From the NCBI GenBank assembly GCA_030655075.1, contig JAURWE010000046.1, positions 124,001-188,000 of the forward strand: 64,000 nt of DNA, given 5' to 3'. Below are positions 43,753 to 52,825 of this stretch, one piece after another; position 1 is the stretch's first letter; every line of letters begins with the position of its first letter. The notes below the pieces were generated by a model that saw nothing but the letters and a program-made list of their open reading frames with translations, had not been told where the DNA came from and searched no databases. The DNA is from Pararhizobium sp. (GTDB lineage Bacteria; Pseudomonadota; Alphaproteobacteria; Rhizobiales; Rhizobiaceae). The position numbers and the translations under genes are program-made.

Positions 43753-45546
43753 TCAGCTTCGGCCAAACAGCCGCTCGATGTCGGAGAGCTTGAGTTCGAT
43801 ATAGGTCGGCCGCCCGTGGTTGCACTGGCCCGAACCCGGCGTCGCCTCCATCTGGCGCAGAAGCGCGTTCATCTCCTCCGGCCGCATGCGCCGGCCGGAG
43901 CGGACCGAGCCGTGGCAGGCCATGGTGGCGGCAAGATAGTCGAGCCGGCTGGCAAGACCGTTGGCCGTGTCCCACTCGGCAAGCTCGTCGGCCAGCTGCC
44001 GCACCAGCCCGGCCGCATCCATTTCACCCAGCATCGCCGGCGTTTCGCGCACGGCAATCGCCCCCGGGCCGAACCGCTCGATACCAAGGCCGAGACGGGC
44101 GAGGTCCGCCGCATGGGCGGCCAGCCGCTCGCAGTCGTCTTCCGGCAGATCGACGATCTCGGGAATAAGCAGCGCCTGCGCCGGGATCGGCCGCGCATGC
44201 AGCGCCGTGCGCATCGCCTCGAATACCAGCCGCTCGTGCGCCGCATGCTGGTCGACGATGACCAATCCGTTTTCCGTCTGGGCAATGATGTAGTTTTCGT
44301 GCAGCTGCGCCCGCGCCGCGCCGAGCGGATGGAAAACCGGTGTCTCGGAAACGGACATGACCGGCACGGTTTCGGCCCGCGCGGAGGGTGCAGTGAACGC
44401 CTCGAAACCCGCTTGCGCGGGCTCGGCAAAACCGTTCAAGGGCCGGTCGTAGCTCGCCGGGCGATAGGGCGAGGTTTCTGCCGACCACGGTGCGCTCTGT
44501 GTCCAAGCCTCCGGCCGGAAGGCCCGCATCAGCCCGCCGGCGCCTGTGGTCGAGGCCCGGTCGCCGTCCCGCGCCAGTGTCTGGCGGATGGCACCGATGA
44601 TCAGCCCGCGCACCAGCCCCGGATCGCGAAACCGCACATCGGACTTCGCCGGATGCACGTTGACGTCGACCAGCTCCGGGTCGATGTCGAGCGACAGCAC
44701 CGCCACCGGATAACGCCCCTGCGGAATGGTCTCGGCATAGGCGGCCCGCAGCGCCGACCAGATCAGCTTGTCCTGCACCGGGCGGCCGTTGACGAAGGCA
44801 TATTGCTGCAGCGAGTTGCCGCGATTGTAGGTCGGCACGCCGATGAACCCGGAAAGTCCGATCTCCTCGCGCACGGCATCGAGCTCGATGGCATTGTCGC
44901 GGAAATCGCGGCCGAGAACCTGCGCCATGCGCGCCAGCCGGTCGTCGCCGGTCGAGGCGAATTCGAGTGGTGTCCGGTCCGGCCCCGACAGCACGAACCG
45001 GATGTGCGGAAAGGCGATCGCCATGCGCCGCACCACCTCTGATATTGCCGAGGCTTCGGCCCGCTCCGTTTTCATGAATTTCAGCCGCGCGGGCGTTGCG
45101 AAGAACAGGTCGCGCACCTCGACCACCGTACCGATGTTGACAGCCGCCGGGCGCACCGGCTGAACCTTGCCGCCAGCAACCGAAATTTCCGCCCCGTGCG
45201 CAGCACCGGTAACGCGGCTCGAGATTGTCAGCCGCGCCACGGAGCCGATCGAGGGCAGGGCCTCGCCGCGAAAGCCGAGCGTGCGGATGTCCATGAGATT
45301 GGTATCGAGCTTGGATGTGCAATGGCGCCGCACGGCCAGTTCAAGGTCACCGGCCGTCATGCCCGAGCCATTGTCGGTCACCCGCAGCAGGGATTTTCCA
45401 CCACCCGCAGTTGCGATCTCGATGCGGGTCGCCCCGGCGTCGATGGCATTTTCGATCAGTTCCTTGGCGGCACTTGCCGGGCGCTCGATAACTTCGCCGG
45501 CGGCGATCTGGTTGATCAGTGTTTCGGAGAGCTGCTTGATTTGCAT
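43753..45546 (-). CDS. mutL: DNA mismatch repair protein MutL
   Basis: A 597-residue GHKL ATPase that links MutS mismatch recognition to strand incision. The ATP site is clear: LINQIAAGEVIERPASAAKE near 10, ENAIDAGA near 33, DNGSGM near 58 and TLGFRGEALPSIGSV near 92-106. The C-terminal dimerisation domain has QTENGLVIVDQHAAHERL near 412 and the ATMACHGSVRSG region near 545. Presence of the endonuclease motif DQHAxxER suggests it nicks DNA itself, as expected in bacteria without MutH. The start at 45546 is standard. Confidence 0.96.
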   Translation of the reverse strand: MQIKQLSETLINQIAAGEVIERPASAAKELIENAIDAGATRIEIATAGGGKSLLRVTDNGSGMTAGDLELAVRRHCTSKLDTNLMDIRTLGFRGEALPSIGSVARLTISSRVTGAAHGAEISVAGGKVQPVRPAAVNIGTVVEVRDLFFATPARLKFMKTERAEASAISEVVRRMAIAFPHIRFVLSGPDRTPLEFASTGDDRLARMAQVLGRDFRDNAIELDAVREEIGLSGFIGVPTYNRGNSLQQYAFVNGRPVQDKLIWSALRAAYAETIPQGRYPVAVLSLDIDPELVDVNVHPAKSDVRFRDPGLVRGLIIGAIRQTLARDGDRASTTGAGGLMRAFRPEAWTQSAPWSAETSPYRPASYDRPLNGFAEPAQAGFEAFTAPSARAETVPVMSVSETPVFHPLGAARAQLHENYIIAQTENGLVIVDQHAAHERLVFEAMRTALHARPIPAQALLIPEIVDLPEDDCERLAAHAADLARLGLGIERFGPGAIAVRETPAMLGEMDAAGLVRQLADELAEWDTANGLASRLDYLAATMACHGSVRSGRRMRPEEMNALLRQMEATPGSGQCNHGRPTYIELKLSDIERLFGRS

Positions 45547-45853
45547 AAGCTTATTTTCCAGGATTCTAATCTGCGTGAAAAGCCATCTTCGTCGAAAAAC
45601 TACGTCTCTCCCCTGTTTCCTCAGCCTCATCCGGCAGATTTTGCGGACAACCATGCCGGGGGATTTAAGACGACCTTAATCATATACTGCGAGTTTAGCC
45701 GCACGGCTTGGAATGATGCCAGGTTTTGCGAAGTGGCGTTGGGCGCACTGCTGGCTGCCCGCCGTCGCCACGATAAGCCTCTGCTGTCTCGCACTCAGCA
45801 TGTTCCCTTCATCTAGACAGGCCACCCCTCGCGGGTGTTTGAGGATAATGCCC
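45547..45853. other. Divergent promoter region between mutL and the PAS-receiver gene
   Basis: 307 bp with no supported gene. It contains a TTAA-N7-TTAA sequence at 45665-45679, described separately, and an in-frame extension of the downstream gene that I do not accept as coding. Confidence 0.5.
45665..45679. promoter_or_regulatory. Candidate CtrA-binding site
   Basis: TTAA-gacgacc-TTAA matches the TTAA-N7-TTAA consensus of the cell-cycle regulator CtrA exactly. It is 119 bases from the mutL start and 175 bases from the PAS-receiver gene. Such a match can arise by chance in AT-rich stretches, but here the surroundings are GC-rich. Confidence 0.5.
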
Positions 45854-47602
45854 ATGAATGATGTGGCGTCTACGGACGCGAACATCCAGCGGACGATGTT
45901 CGAGGCGACCTGCGACGCCCTCGGCATGGCCATGCTCGTCTGTGACAAGAATGACTGCATTGTCTTTGCCAGCCGCCAGCTGCTCCAGTTTTATCCGATG
46001 TCCCCCTCGTTTCTCTCGGCGGGCATCCGGCTTCGGGATTTTCTCGGGGCGGTTTATGACGCCGGTGTGCGCCACGGCACCGATGGCGAAAACGTCCGCC
46101 GCCGCATGAGCCGCGAGGAATGGATTTCCGATCGCATCTCCGTGCAATGGCGCGAGCGTTTCGAGACGGTCGAACGACTTGGCCGCCATCGCTGGGTGCA
46201 GATCCGCAAGCGGCGCCTGTCCAACGGCATGGGCATCCTGCAGGTCACCGATATCTCCGAACAGAAGAAGCGCGAAGAACAGATTCAGCTGGATCTCGAC
46301 CGGATCGCCACCACCGAGCAGATCCTCGATTCCATTCCGAGCCCCCTGTTCGTCAAGGATCGCAACCTCACCTATATCGCCGTCAACAAGGCGTTCTGCG
46401 ATTTCAACGGCCTCTCGCCGGAAGGCATTCTCGGCCGCACCGCCTGGGACCTTCTTGATCCTGCGCTGGCCGAAAAGTTCGAACTTTCAGATCGCAACGT
46501 GCTCGAAACCGGGCAGATGCACTCGTTGCCGGAGCAGATCGTCCGGGCCGATGGCGAGGATCTCTGGGTCGTGACGCGCAAGTACCGGATCGGCGTCCCC
46601 GGCAAATATCTGCTCGTCACCTACATGAGCGACGTCACCGATATTGCCACATGGTATGAGGGTAGCGCCGCCGCCGGGGCCGAAAGCCTGCCGCTGCTTC
46701 AAGTGAAGAGCTTCGATATCTTCGAGCCCGCGCAGAATTGCTATGATCCCTACCAGGCGCTCGATCTCAACATCATGGTCGAGACAGGTGCTGCGACACT
46801 GCCTGATCATGTTCTGGGCGCACGCATCGTCGTCACCACCGCCAACCCCGCCTTTGAAGGCAAGCTTCTTTCGCAGCTGGCCGGCTGGGGTTTCGATACG
46901 TGCAGCGCGCGCAATGCAGCGGAGCAGGCCGCCTTGCTGGCCGCAGCATCCGACGCAGGCCTCTCGGTCAATCTCATCCTGATCGACGACGCACTGCCCG
47001 ACATGCAGGCGGCTCTGTTCAGCCGCCAGAATATTCCCTCGGCGATCATTTCGGGCAACGCCAGCGAGTCCGGCCTGTTGTCCGAAATCATGACCCTGTG
47101 TGAAAAAGAACGCGCAGGCATGGACGATATCGGCGACTTTGTCGAAGAGACGATTTTTGAGTCTGAGCAGGAAATCGATGCCAACATCACGCATGCTGTC
47201 GCCGCTGATCATATCGACGTGCTGGTGGCTGAGGACAATGAGATCAACCAGTTTGTTTTCTCTCATATTCTCGAAGGTCTCGGCCTGTCCTTCCGCATCG
47301 CCGAAAACGGTGAGCGTGCTGTCGAAATGTGGAAAGAGTTCCGCCCGAAACTGGTTTTCATGGACATTTCCATGCCGGTCATGAACGGCTTTGACGCGAC
47401 AAAAGCCATTCGGCTGGCGGAAAAGGCATCCGGCCAGAAAACGCCGATCATCGCCGTCGCTGCCCAGGCGATGGAAATCGACGTCGAGCGCTGCAAGGCG
47501 GCCGACATGAACGAATTCATGGTCAAACCCGTCAGCCCGGATATGATCCAGACCGTCTATCATCGCAATCTTCCTGCCCAGCTGCAAAGAATTGCGTCGT
47601 AA
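45854..47602 (+). CDS. PAS-PAS-receiver protein without kinase domain
   Basis: 582 residues from the ATG at 45854, which has a GAGG site 9 bases upstream. Two PAS domains (about 15-135 and 150-280; the second is canonical with SIPSPLFVKDRNLTYIAVNKAF) are followed by a degenerate receiver-like segment (about 330-430, GARIVVTTANP to LILIDDALPD) and a typical C-terminal receiver (about 455-575) with acidic pocket VAEDNE, phosphoacceptor in VFMDISMPVMNG and conserved Lys in FMVKPVSP. No histidine kinase or DNA-binding domain is present, so its output must be by interaction. A CtrA-like site lies upstream. Confidence 0.85.
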   Translation: MNDVASTDANIQRTMFEATCDALGMAMLVCDKNDCIVFASRQLLQFYPMSPSFLSAGIRLRDFLGAVYDAGVRHGTDGENVRRRMSREEWISDRISVQWRERFETVERLGRHRWVQIRKRRLSNGMGILQVTDISEQKKREEQIQLDLDRIATTEQILDSIPSPLFVKDRNLTYIAVNKAFCDFNGLSPEGILGRTAWDLLDPALAEKFELSDRNVLETGQMHSLPEQIVRADGEDLWVVTRKYRIGVPGKYLLVTYMSDVTDIATWYEGSAAAGAESLPLLQVKSFDIFEPAQNCYDPYQALDLNIMVETGAATLPDHVLGARIVVTTANPAFEGKLLSQLAGWGFDTCSARNAAEQAALLAAASDAGLSVNLILIDDALPDMQAALFSRQNIPSAIISGNASESGLLSEIMTLCEKERAGMDDIGDFVEETIFESEQEIDANITHAVAADHIDVLVAEDNEINQFVFSHILEGLGLSFRIAENGERAVEMWKEFRPKLVFMDISMPVMNGFDATKAIRLAEKASGQKTPIIAVAAQAMEIDVERCKAADMNEFMVKPVSPDMIQTVYHRNLPAQLQRIAS

Positions 47603-47731
47603 GAACCCGTGTCAACTCATTAGAATTAGGGAGTCGCTGGCAGAAACACGGGGAGATTTGATGTGTAATTTTTAACAATCGAAGACCATGGTCTGGCCTG
47701 TAGACACATGACGAAGGTTTAGGAAAAGCGC

Positions 47732-49087
47732 ATGAGCCTTGCTGGAGCTCCGTCTCAGCACGTTACCCAGAAGGAATTGCAGGCGATGGCCTACACCGAT
47801 GCCCTGACGGGTCTCGGCAATTCTTACAAGCTGCGTGACAGGGTTCGCCAGATTGCTGCTGAGCGGGCGGCCGATCCTGCGCCTTTCACCATCGGCCTTG
47901 CCAATCTCGACGGCTTCAAACCCATCAACGATCTCTTCGGGCCGCATGCGGGCGACCAGATCCTCTGTCAGGTCGCCGACCGGTTGCGCGCCTGCGTGCC
48001 CGACGGTGCCACGGTCACCCGCGCCGGCGGCGACGAATTCGCCTTCGTCTTCCCGCTGATTTTCGAGCGTAAGGCGGCCGAAAAAATCGGCCAGATGCTC
48101 AAGGAAGTGCTCTCCGCCCCCTTCGATCTTGGCGACCGCAACGTTCGCCTCTCGGCTTCCTTCGGCTTTGCCGTCTATCCCTTTGCCGGCGAGGATTTCG
48201 AGGAGCTGCTGAAAAGTGCCGATACGGCGCTCTATCGCTCGAAGCGCCGCGGCCGCGGTCAGATCACCGTATATTCCCAGGAAATCGCCCAGGAAATGAA
48301 GCGGGCGACACAGCTCGAGCAGGCCCTGCGCAACGCCATCATTGCCGATGAGGTCGATGTGCATTTCCAGCCGATCGTCGATCTGAAGGACGATACGGTC
48401 GTCGGTTTTGAAGCTCTGGCGCGCTGGTGCGATCCGGATCTCGGCTATGTCTCGCCTGCGGTCTTCGTGCCACTGGCTGAAGAGCGCGGCTTCATCGATG
48501 CCCTGTCGGAGACACTTCTGCGCAAGGCCGCCGAAGCCGTCCTCTCCTGGCCGAAAGAGCTCTTCCTGTCGTTCAATCTGTCCTCCGCCCAGCTGATGGA
48601 CCCCGAGACCAGCAACAATGTTCTGAAGATCATAAATCGCGTCGGACTGGACCCGCGCCGGCTGGAACTTGAAATCACCGAAACCGCCGTGATGACCGAT
48701 GCCGACACGGCCCAGAAGATCATCACCGAACTGCGCGCCGCCGGCGTACGCATCTCCCTCGACGATTTCGGCACCGGCCAGTCGAGCCTCGGGCGCCTGC
48801 GGGATTTCTGTTTCGACAAGGTCAAGATCGACCGGGCTTTCGTCTCCAGAATCGTCAGCGACCGTGCGTCTGAGCAGATCATCAAGGCCATCATCGAGAT
48901 GTGCAACGGCCTTGAACTCGAGGTCGTCGCCGAAGGTATCGAGGATTTCGCCGAAGCCCTGAAACTGAAAGCGCTCGGTTGCGGCATGGGGCAGGGCTAT
49001 TTTTACGGCAAGCCCGTCGATGCAATCTCGACGCTGCGCTATCTCGACGAAAAATACCGGCCTGTTTCCGCCGTCAAGTCAGCCTGA
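47732..49087 (+). CDS. GGDEF-EAL protein (diguanylate cyclase/phosphodiesterase)
   Basis: A 451-residue cytosolic protein with no sensor domain. The GGDEF motif is intact at 99-103, as is EAL at 227-229 (VVGFEALARW) and the loop-6-type DDFGTGQSSL near 345. Both activities on cyclic di-GMP are therefore possible. The usual RxxD inhibitory site five residues before GGDEF is absent. It lies 129 bp downstream of the PAS-receiver gene on the same strand, a plausible upstream partner. Confidence 0.92.
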   Translation: MSLAGAPSQHVTQKELQAMAYTDALTGLGNSYKLRDRVRQIAAERAADPAPFTIGLANLDGFKPINDLFGPHAGDQILCQVADRLRACVPDGATVTRAGGDEFAFVFPLIFERKAAEKIGQMLKEVLSAPFDLGDRNVRLSASFGFAVYPFAGEDFEELLKSADTALYRSKRRGRGQITVYSQEIAQEMKRATQLEQALRNAIIADEVDVHFQPIVDLKDDTVVGFEALARWCDPDLGYVSPAVFVPLAEERGFIDALSETLLRKAAEAVLSWPKELFLSFNLSSAQLMDPETSNNVLKIINRVGLDPRRLELEITETAVMTDADTAQKIITELRAAGVRISLDDFGTGQSSLGRLRDFCFDKVKIDRAFVSRIVSDRASEQIIKAIIEMCNGLELEVVAEGIEDFAEALKLKALGCGMGQGYFYGKPVDAISTLRYLDEKYRPVSAVKSA

Positions 49088-49114
49088 TCCACGTTTGATA
49101 CAAAAGGTCTCGTC

Positions 49115-49297
49115 TCAGCTGTTCAGCTCCAGCGACAGCTGCTGGCCTGCGCGCTTCAGCACATAAGCCGGCCGCGCCGCCACCATTTCCGCCCGCTTCT
49201 GAAATTCCATGCGCTGCATCCGGTGCCGCTCCCGCATCGCCTTGGTATGCGCAACGGCCAACAAGGCCCGCTCAATGACGTCGTAACTGTTCTGCAT
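49115..49297 (-). CDS. Small basic protein under an SOS-type box
   Basis: 60 residues, basic and helical (KAMRERHRMQRMEFQKRAEM), with no motif I recognise. It has a textbook ribosome site (AAGGAG, 6 bases before ATG) and, just upstream, a TTGACA -35 and a GAAC-N7-GAAC box as used by alphaproteobacterial LexA. Expression after DNA damage is inferred. The good signals support a real gene despite its size. Confidence 0.65.
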   Translation of the reverse strand: MQNSYDVIERALLAVAHTKAMRERHRMQRMEFQKRAEMVAARPAYVLKRAGQQLSLELNS

Positions 49298-49313
49298 GGC
49301 GATCTCCTTGTTT

Positions 49314-49328
49314 GTTCTCTTTATGTTC
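49314..49328. promoter_or_regulatory. LexA-type SOS box
   Basis: GTTC-tctttat-GTTC, the direct-repeat operator GTTC-N7-GTTC of alphaproteobacterial LexA. It lies 17 bases upstream of the start codon of the 60-residue gene, over its likely -10 region, with TTGACA at 49350-49345 on the minus strand as -35. Confidence 0.7.
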
Positions 49329-49386
49329 TATTTTGGAACGCAAATGTCAAGGGGGCCGCTGTTCTTGTTTGCTATCGACGCAGACG

Positions 49387-49408
49387 AAAACGGCGCCCGA
49401 AGGCGCCG
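49387..49408 (-). terminator. Rho-independent terminator of the PRC-barrel gene
   Basis: 7-bp perfect GC stem (49391-49397 with 49402-49408), CGAA loop, then a short T run on the minus strand. It lies 25 bases after the stop at 49434. Confidence 0.75.
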
Positions 49409-49433
49409 CTTTGTCTGATGTAACCCGGAACGA

Positions 49434-50102
49434 TTATTCCGACGTTGTCGCCGGCTGCTGTTCCATGCCGGTGGCCGGAGCAACGCCTGTTGTCGACGAG
49501 GTGGTCGAGTTATCGACCGGTGTCGCGGCATTCTGCTCGGCAACCTTCTGAGCCTTCGTCTTGTACTCCGGCGCCGCCTTCAGCGTGTCAGCCGTTTCCG
49601 TCGTCGTCAGCTTCAGGTCGTCGGAGTTCGGAACCTCCTGAATGGCGATGTTGGTGAAGGGAACAGCGACGTTCTTTTCACCAAGGCCAAGGAAGCCACC
49701 GACACCGATAACCGCTGCCTGAATGCCGCCGTCCTTCGAAAGGATCAGGTCATTGATCGAACCGACGCTTTCATCGGCCGAATTGTAAACCGACTGGCCA
49801 ACATAGGTGCTGGCAGCAATCTGGTCAGCGCCCTGTTCAGTCAGATAACCGCCGGCATTGTCAGGTGTCGCGACTGCCGTATCGGTCGTTGTTTCTGCGC
49901 CGGCAGCCGGGGCTGTTTCAGCCGCATCGGTACCCGGGACAACTTTTTCCTGACCGGCAGGCTGTTCGCCTGTGGTCGTCAGCGGCTGGGTTTCCATGGT
50001 CTGCGGCTGCGTTGTTTCCTGAGCGAAACCAACCGGCGCGAGAACTGTCATGCCTGCAAAGAGTGCGCTGACTGCAACGGATGTTACGAGTTTTTTGGTC
50101 AT
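49434..50102 (-). CDS. Secreted PRC-barrel protein
   Basis: 222 residues: signal peptide (1-27, ending GFAQ), Thr/Pro/Gln-rich linker (about 28-85), PRC-barrel (about 90-165: YVGQSVYNSADESVGSINDL, AVIGVGGFLGLGEKNVAVPF), and a low-complexity tail. PRC-barrel proteins of this type are common in Rhizobiales envelopes; the function is unclear. It has its own terminator and no operon partner. Confidence 0.85.
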   Translation of the reverse strand: MTKKLVTSVAVSALFAGMTVLAPVGFAQETTQPQTMETQPLTTTGEQPAGQEKVVPGTDAAETAPAAGAETTTDTAVATPDNAGGYLTEQGADQIAASTYVGQSVYNSADESVGSINDLILSKDGGIQAAVIGVGGFLGLGEKNVAVPFTNIAIQEVPNSDDLKLTTTETADTLKAAPEYKTKAQKVAEQNAATPVDNSTTSSTTGVAPATGMEQQPATTSE

Positions 50103-50320
50103 CTCAAACCTGCCTTTTCATTGTGTTGACGATTGAGATACGGCCTCTGGCAGTTGTCCGCCGAGCCATACCGGTGATGGTTTGAAAACGCGGTGAGCTT
50201 GGAATCGGTTCCAAAAAAACGCACGGTTGCGTGATGGAATACCGAAAAATGGTGAATTTACAATGGGTTGGCCGAAAATGAAATTTGGCTGCGCATCAGA
50301 TGGTTGGGGCCGCAGGAACG

Positions 50321-50348
50321 ACAAAGGCCGGGGTGACCCGGCCTTTGT
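50321..50348 (-). terminator. Terminator of the galactonate operon
   Basis: Perfect 12-bp stem (50321-50332 with 50337-50348) and GTGA loop, 23 bases after the SMP-30 gene stop, with TTTGT on both flanks. It could work in both directions. Confidence 0.8.
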
Positions 50349-50371
50349 TGCACCAATCGCAGTTCAAACAA

Positions 50372-51256
50372 TCAAAGCCGGTAGGCGGGCTCGAAGCGGC
50401 CTTTGACCTCTATGCCGAGGTCGAATGTCTGTCCGCCGGTGGGATCGGCGGCACGGGCCGCCGTGTCCATGCCCTGCCTGGCCGACGTCACCAGCATGCG
50501 CTCGGCATTCTTGCCGATGAAGGCCGGGCAGCTCGTCTGTTTGGCCGGAACGCTGTAGGTGCGGATCTTCGTGCCATCCGGCGTGTAGACCTCAACCCCG
50601 CCGGCGCCCCAGCGCGCATTCCAGATCAGCCCGTCAGCATCGCAGACCGATCCGTCGATGCCGCCGGTATTGCCCGTCTCGTCGCTGAGCACGCTGGCAT
50701 CACCCACAGGCAGTCCTGTTGCCGCATCGAGATCGACCCGCATCAGGTGATTGACCTCCGTGTCGGTGAAATAGCCGGTTTTACCATCGGGCGAAAAGCA
50801 GATGCCGTTCGGAATGCTGATGTTGTTGTAGAGCTTGGTCACCGTGCCCGCAGCGACGTGATAGATGGCGCCGGCACCCTTGTTCTCGCTGCGGCTCATC
50901 GTTCCCACCCAGAGCGCACCGGACGGATGCACCCGGCCGTCGTTGGAGCGGTTGCCCGGAATGTCTTCCAGCGTCCCATAGTCGCTGAAGGTCCCGGTTT
51001 TCACATCGCGGATGAACAGGCCGAGATCGGAAACGATCAGCTGCCGTTCCGCGTCGATGACGGCAAGAACGCTGCCCATGAACGGCAGCGTGTGCACGCT
51101 CGTGCGACCGCTTTCGAGATGCAGCTCATGCAGTTCCTTGCCGGTGATGGCGAACCACCAGGCCGTGCCGGTGGCCGGGTCGAAAGTTGGGCCTTCGCCC
51201 AGCTCCAGCCCAGCGGAACACAGGATGGTACCGGCGAACGGAATTGTCTCGGTCAT
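50372..51256 (-). CDS. SMP-30/gluconolactonase family sugar lactonase
   Basis: A 294-residue six-bladed beta-propeller metal enzyme. LELGEGPTFDP near 17-27 supplies the metal-binding Glu; NRSNDGRVHPSGALWVGTM near 100-118 and IPNGICFSPDGKTGYFTDT near 148 are typical. As the last gene of SDR-dgoK-dgoA it probably opens galactono-lactone to galactonate. Its start is two bases beyond the dgoA stop (TGACATG). Confidence 0.88.
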   Translation of the reverse strand: MTETIPFAGTILCSAGLELGEGPTFDPATGTAWWFAITGKELHELHLESGRTSVHTLPFMGSVLAVIDAERQLIVSDLGLFIRDVKTGTFSDYGTLEDIPGNRSNDGRVHPSGALWVGTMSRSENKGAGAIYHVAAGTVTKLYNNISIPNGICFSPDGKTGYFTDTEVNHLMRVDLDAATGLPVGDASVLSDETGNTGGIDGSVCDADGLIWNARWGAGGVEVYTPDGTKIRTYSVPAKQTSCPAFIGKNAERMLVTSARQGMDTAARAADPTGGQTFDLGIEVKGRFEPAYRL

Positions 51257-51257
51257 G

Positions 51258-51908
51258 TCAGGCTCCATAAACGGCGTCATAGGCCGTTGTCGTTGCGCGG
51301 GCGCGGCGAGAAACTTCTGCCGCATCCATGCCTGCCTTGTAAAGGCTGGAGCCGAGCCCGAAGCTCTTCAAACCGATCTTGGCGTAATCGCCGAAATTGT
51401 TTTCCGAGACGCCGCCGACAGCGGCGATCTCCAGTTCCGGCGGCAGCACGGCGCGGATGGCCGCAATGCCGGATGGGCCGAGCACGCTGGCCGGGAAGAA
51501 TTTCAGCCCCGTGGCGCCCGCTGCCGCAGCAGCCAGGGCTTCGGTCGGTGTGAATACGCCGGGCATCGTTACCATGCCCTTGGAGGCCGCAAACGAGATC
51601 ACCTCGGCATTGACGTTGGGGCTGACGAACAATCTGCCGCCGACGCTGTCGAGTTCTTCGACCTGTGCCGTGGTCAGAACGGTTCCCGCGCCGATCAGGC
51701 AGTTTGCCGGCGCCATCTTCACGGCAATCTCGATGGAGCGGAACGGATCGGGCGAATTGAGCGGGATCTCGATGGCCGTAAACCCGGCCTCGATCAACGC
51801 ACCGACCACGCCTTCGGTTTCGCCCGGCTTCAGCCCGCGCAGGATGGCGATCAGCGGATATTTCATGGATGGAAAAGGAATACGGGTCACGGTTTGTTCT
51901 TTCTTCAA
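51258..51908 (-). CDS. dgoA: 2-dehydro-3-deoxy-6-phosphogalactonate aldolase
   Basis: A 216-residue class I aldolase of the KDPG/KDPGal family that cleaves KDPGal to pyruvate and glyceraldehyde 3-phosphate. LIAILRGLKPGE (near 19), EIPLNSPDPF (near 47), LIGAGTVLT (near 71) and GLKFFPASVLGPSG with the Schiff-base Lys (near 134) match. LNSP rather than TLRT at the second motif favours the galactonate enzyme. Its ATG overlaps the dgoK stop (ATGA). Confidence 0.93.
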   Translation of the reverse strand: MKKEQTVTRIPFPSMKYPLIAILRGLKPGETEGVVGALIEAGFTAIEIPLNSPDPFRSIEIAVKMAPANCLIGAGTVLTTAQVEELDSVGGRLFVSPNVNAEVISFAASKGMVTMPGVFTPTEALAAAAAGATGLKFFPASVLGPSGIAAIRAVLPPELEIAAVGGVSENNFGDYAKIGLKSFGLGSSLYKAGMDAAEVSRRARATTTAYDAVYGA

Positions 51909-52825
51909 AGCGGCCAGATGGCGCGTGCGGCCGATGCCAGTCCATGACGCACGGCGTCATCGGCATCGATGAGGACAGGGGTGAGATCGAAGGCTGCAAG
52001 GGCCGCCTGATAGAGTGCGCCGAGCGGCCCGGAGGCGACAAGGCAGATGCCGCCGCCGGCAGGCACGGTGCTGAGCGCACCCGATATTTCCAGGCCGATC
52101 AGCGTGCCGGAAAGCCGTGCCTTACCATCCGTCGCGGGCAGGGCATGCAGAAGCTGCCCGGCACGCACGGAAAACAGCCGGTTGCTGGTGAGCGCCGGGT
52201 TGTCGCGGACCTGCGCGACGGCGTCGACGAAGGCCGGGTATGTCCCATCGAAGGAGCCGCCGTCGCCAACCGTGTGGCTCAGGATCGTGTGCTTGGAGAT
52301 CGCGTCGAACAGCTCGCCGGTCATGAAGGTGGAAAAGCCTGTGGCGGTGCCGTTTGACACCCGCACCCATTTGCTGTGCGTGCCGGGCATGCAGACCAGA
52401 TGATCGCCCGCCATCAGAATGTCGCCGGCACCAAGAAGCTGGGTTTCCTCGCCCCGCAGTACGTCGGCGGCCGACGGATTGCGCTGCGCAAGGCCGGGCA
52501 GGATGCGGACGTCGCGGGCAATGCCGGGAACGCGCACCGCTGCCTTGACGATATCGGCAAGCAGGGCCGGTGTGTCGAGATATCCGGCCTCGACCCAGCC
52601 TTGCCGCGCCCCCGCCATGCCACAGACGATGAAAGGCAGACCGGCCGGTGCAGCGACGGCATCGAGGTGCGACTGCAAAATGGCCTCGAATCCGGTTTTG
52701 GCGGCCGTCAGCATGCCTTCGCCGCTGCGGCGCTCGGCCAGCACGTCGCCCTCCGTACCGATCAGCCAGAGCCGGAAGCTCGATGTTCCCCAGTCCACCG
52801 CCACATAGGCTGCCTGCTTCGTCAA
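51905..52825 (-). CDS. dgoK: 2-dehydro-3-deoxygalactonokinase
   Basis: A 306-residue kinase that phosphorylates 2-dehydro-3-deoxygalactonate. The N-terminal phosphate loop AVDWGTSSFRLWLIG (near 8-22) and PGTHSKWVRV (near 148) match DgoK. The start is a TTG at 52825, preceded by GGAGGTG and overlapping the SDR gene's stop in TTGA; no ATG is present near the expected N-terminus. Product flows to DgoA, encoded next. Confidence 0.92.
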   Translation of the reverse strand: MTKQAAYVAVDWGTSSFRLWLIGTEGDVLAERRSGEGMLTAAKTGFEAILQSHLDAVAAPAGLPFIVCGMAGARQGWVEAGYLDTPALLADIVKAAVRVPGIARDVRILPGLAQRNPSAADVLRGEETQLLGAGDILMAGDHLVCMPGTHSKWVRVSNGTATGFSTFMTGELFDAISKHTILSHTVGDGGSFDGTYPAFVDAVAQVRDNPALTSNRLFSVRAGQLLHALPATDGKARLSGTLIGLEISGALSTVPAGGGICLVASGPLGALYQAALAAFDLTPVLIDADDAVRHGLASAARAIWPL

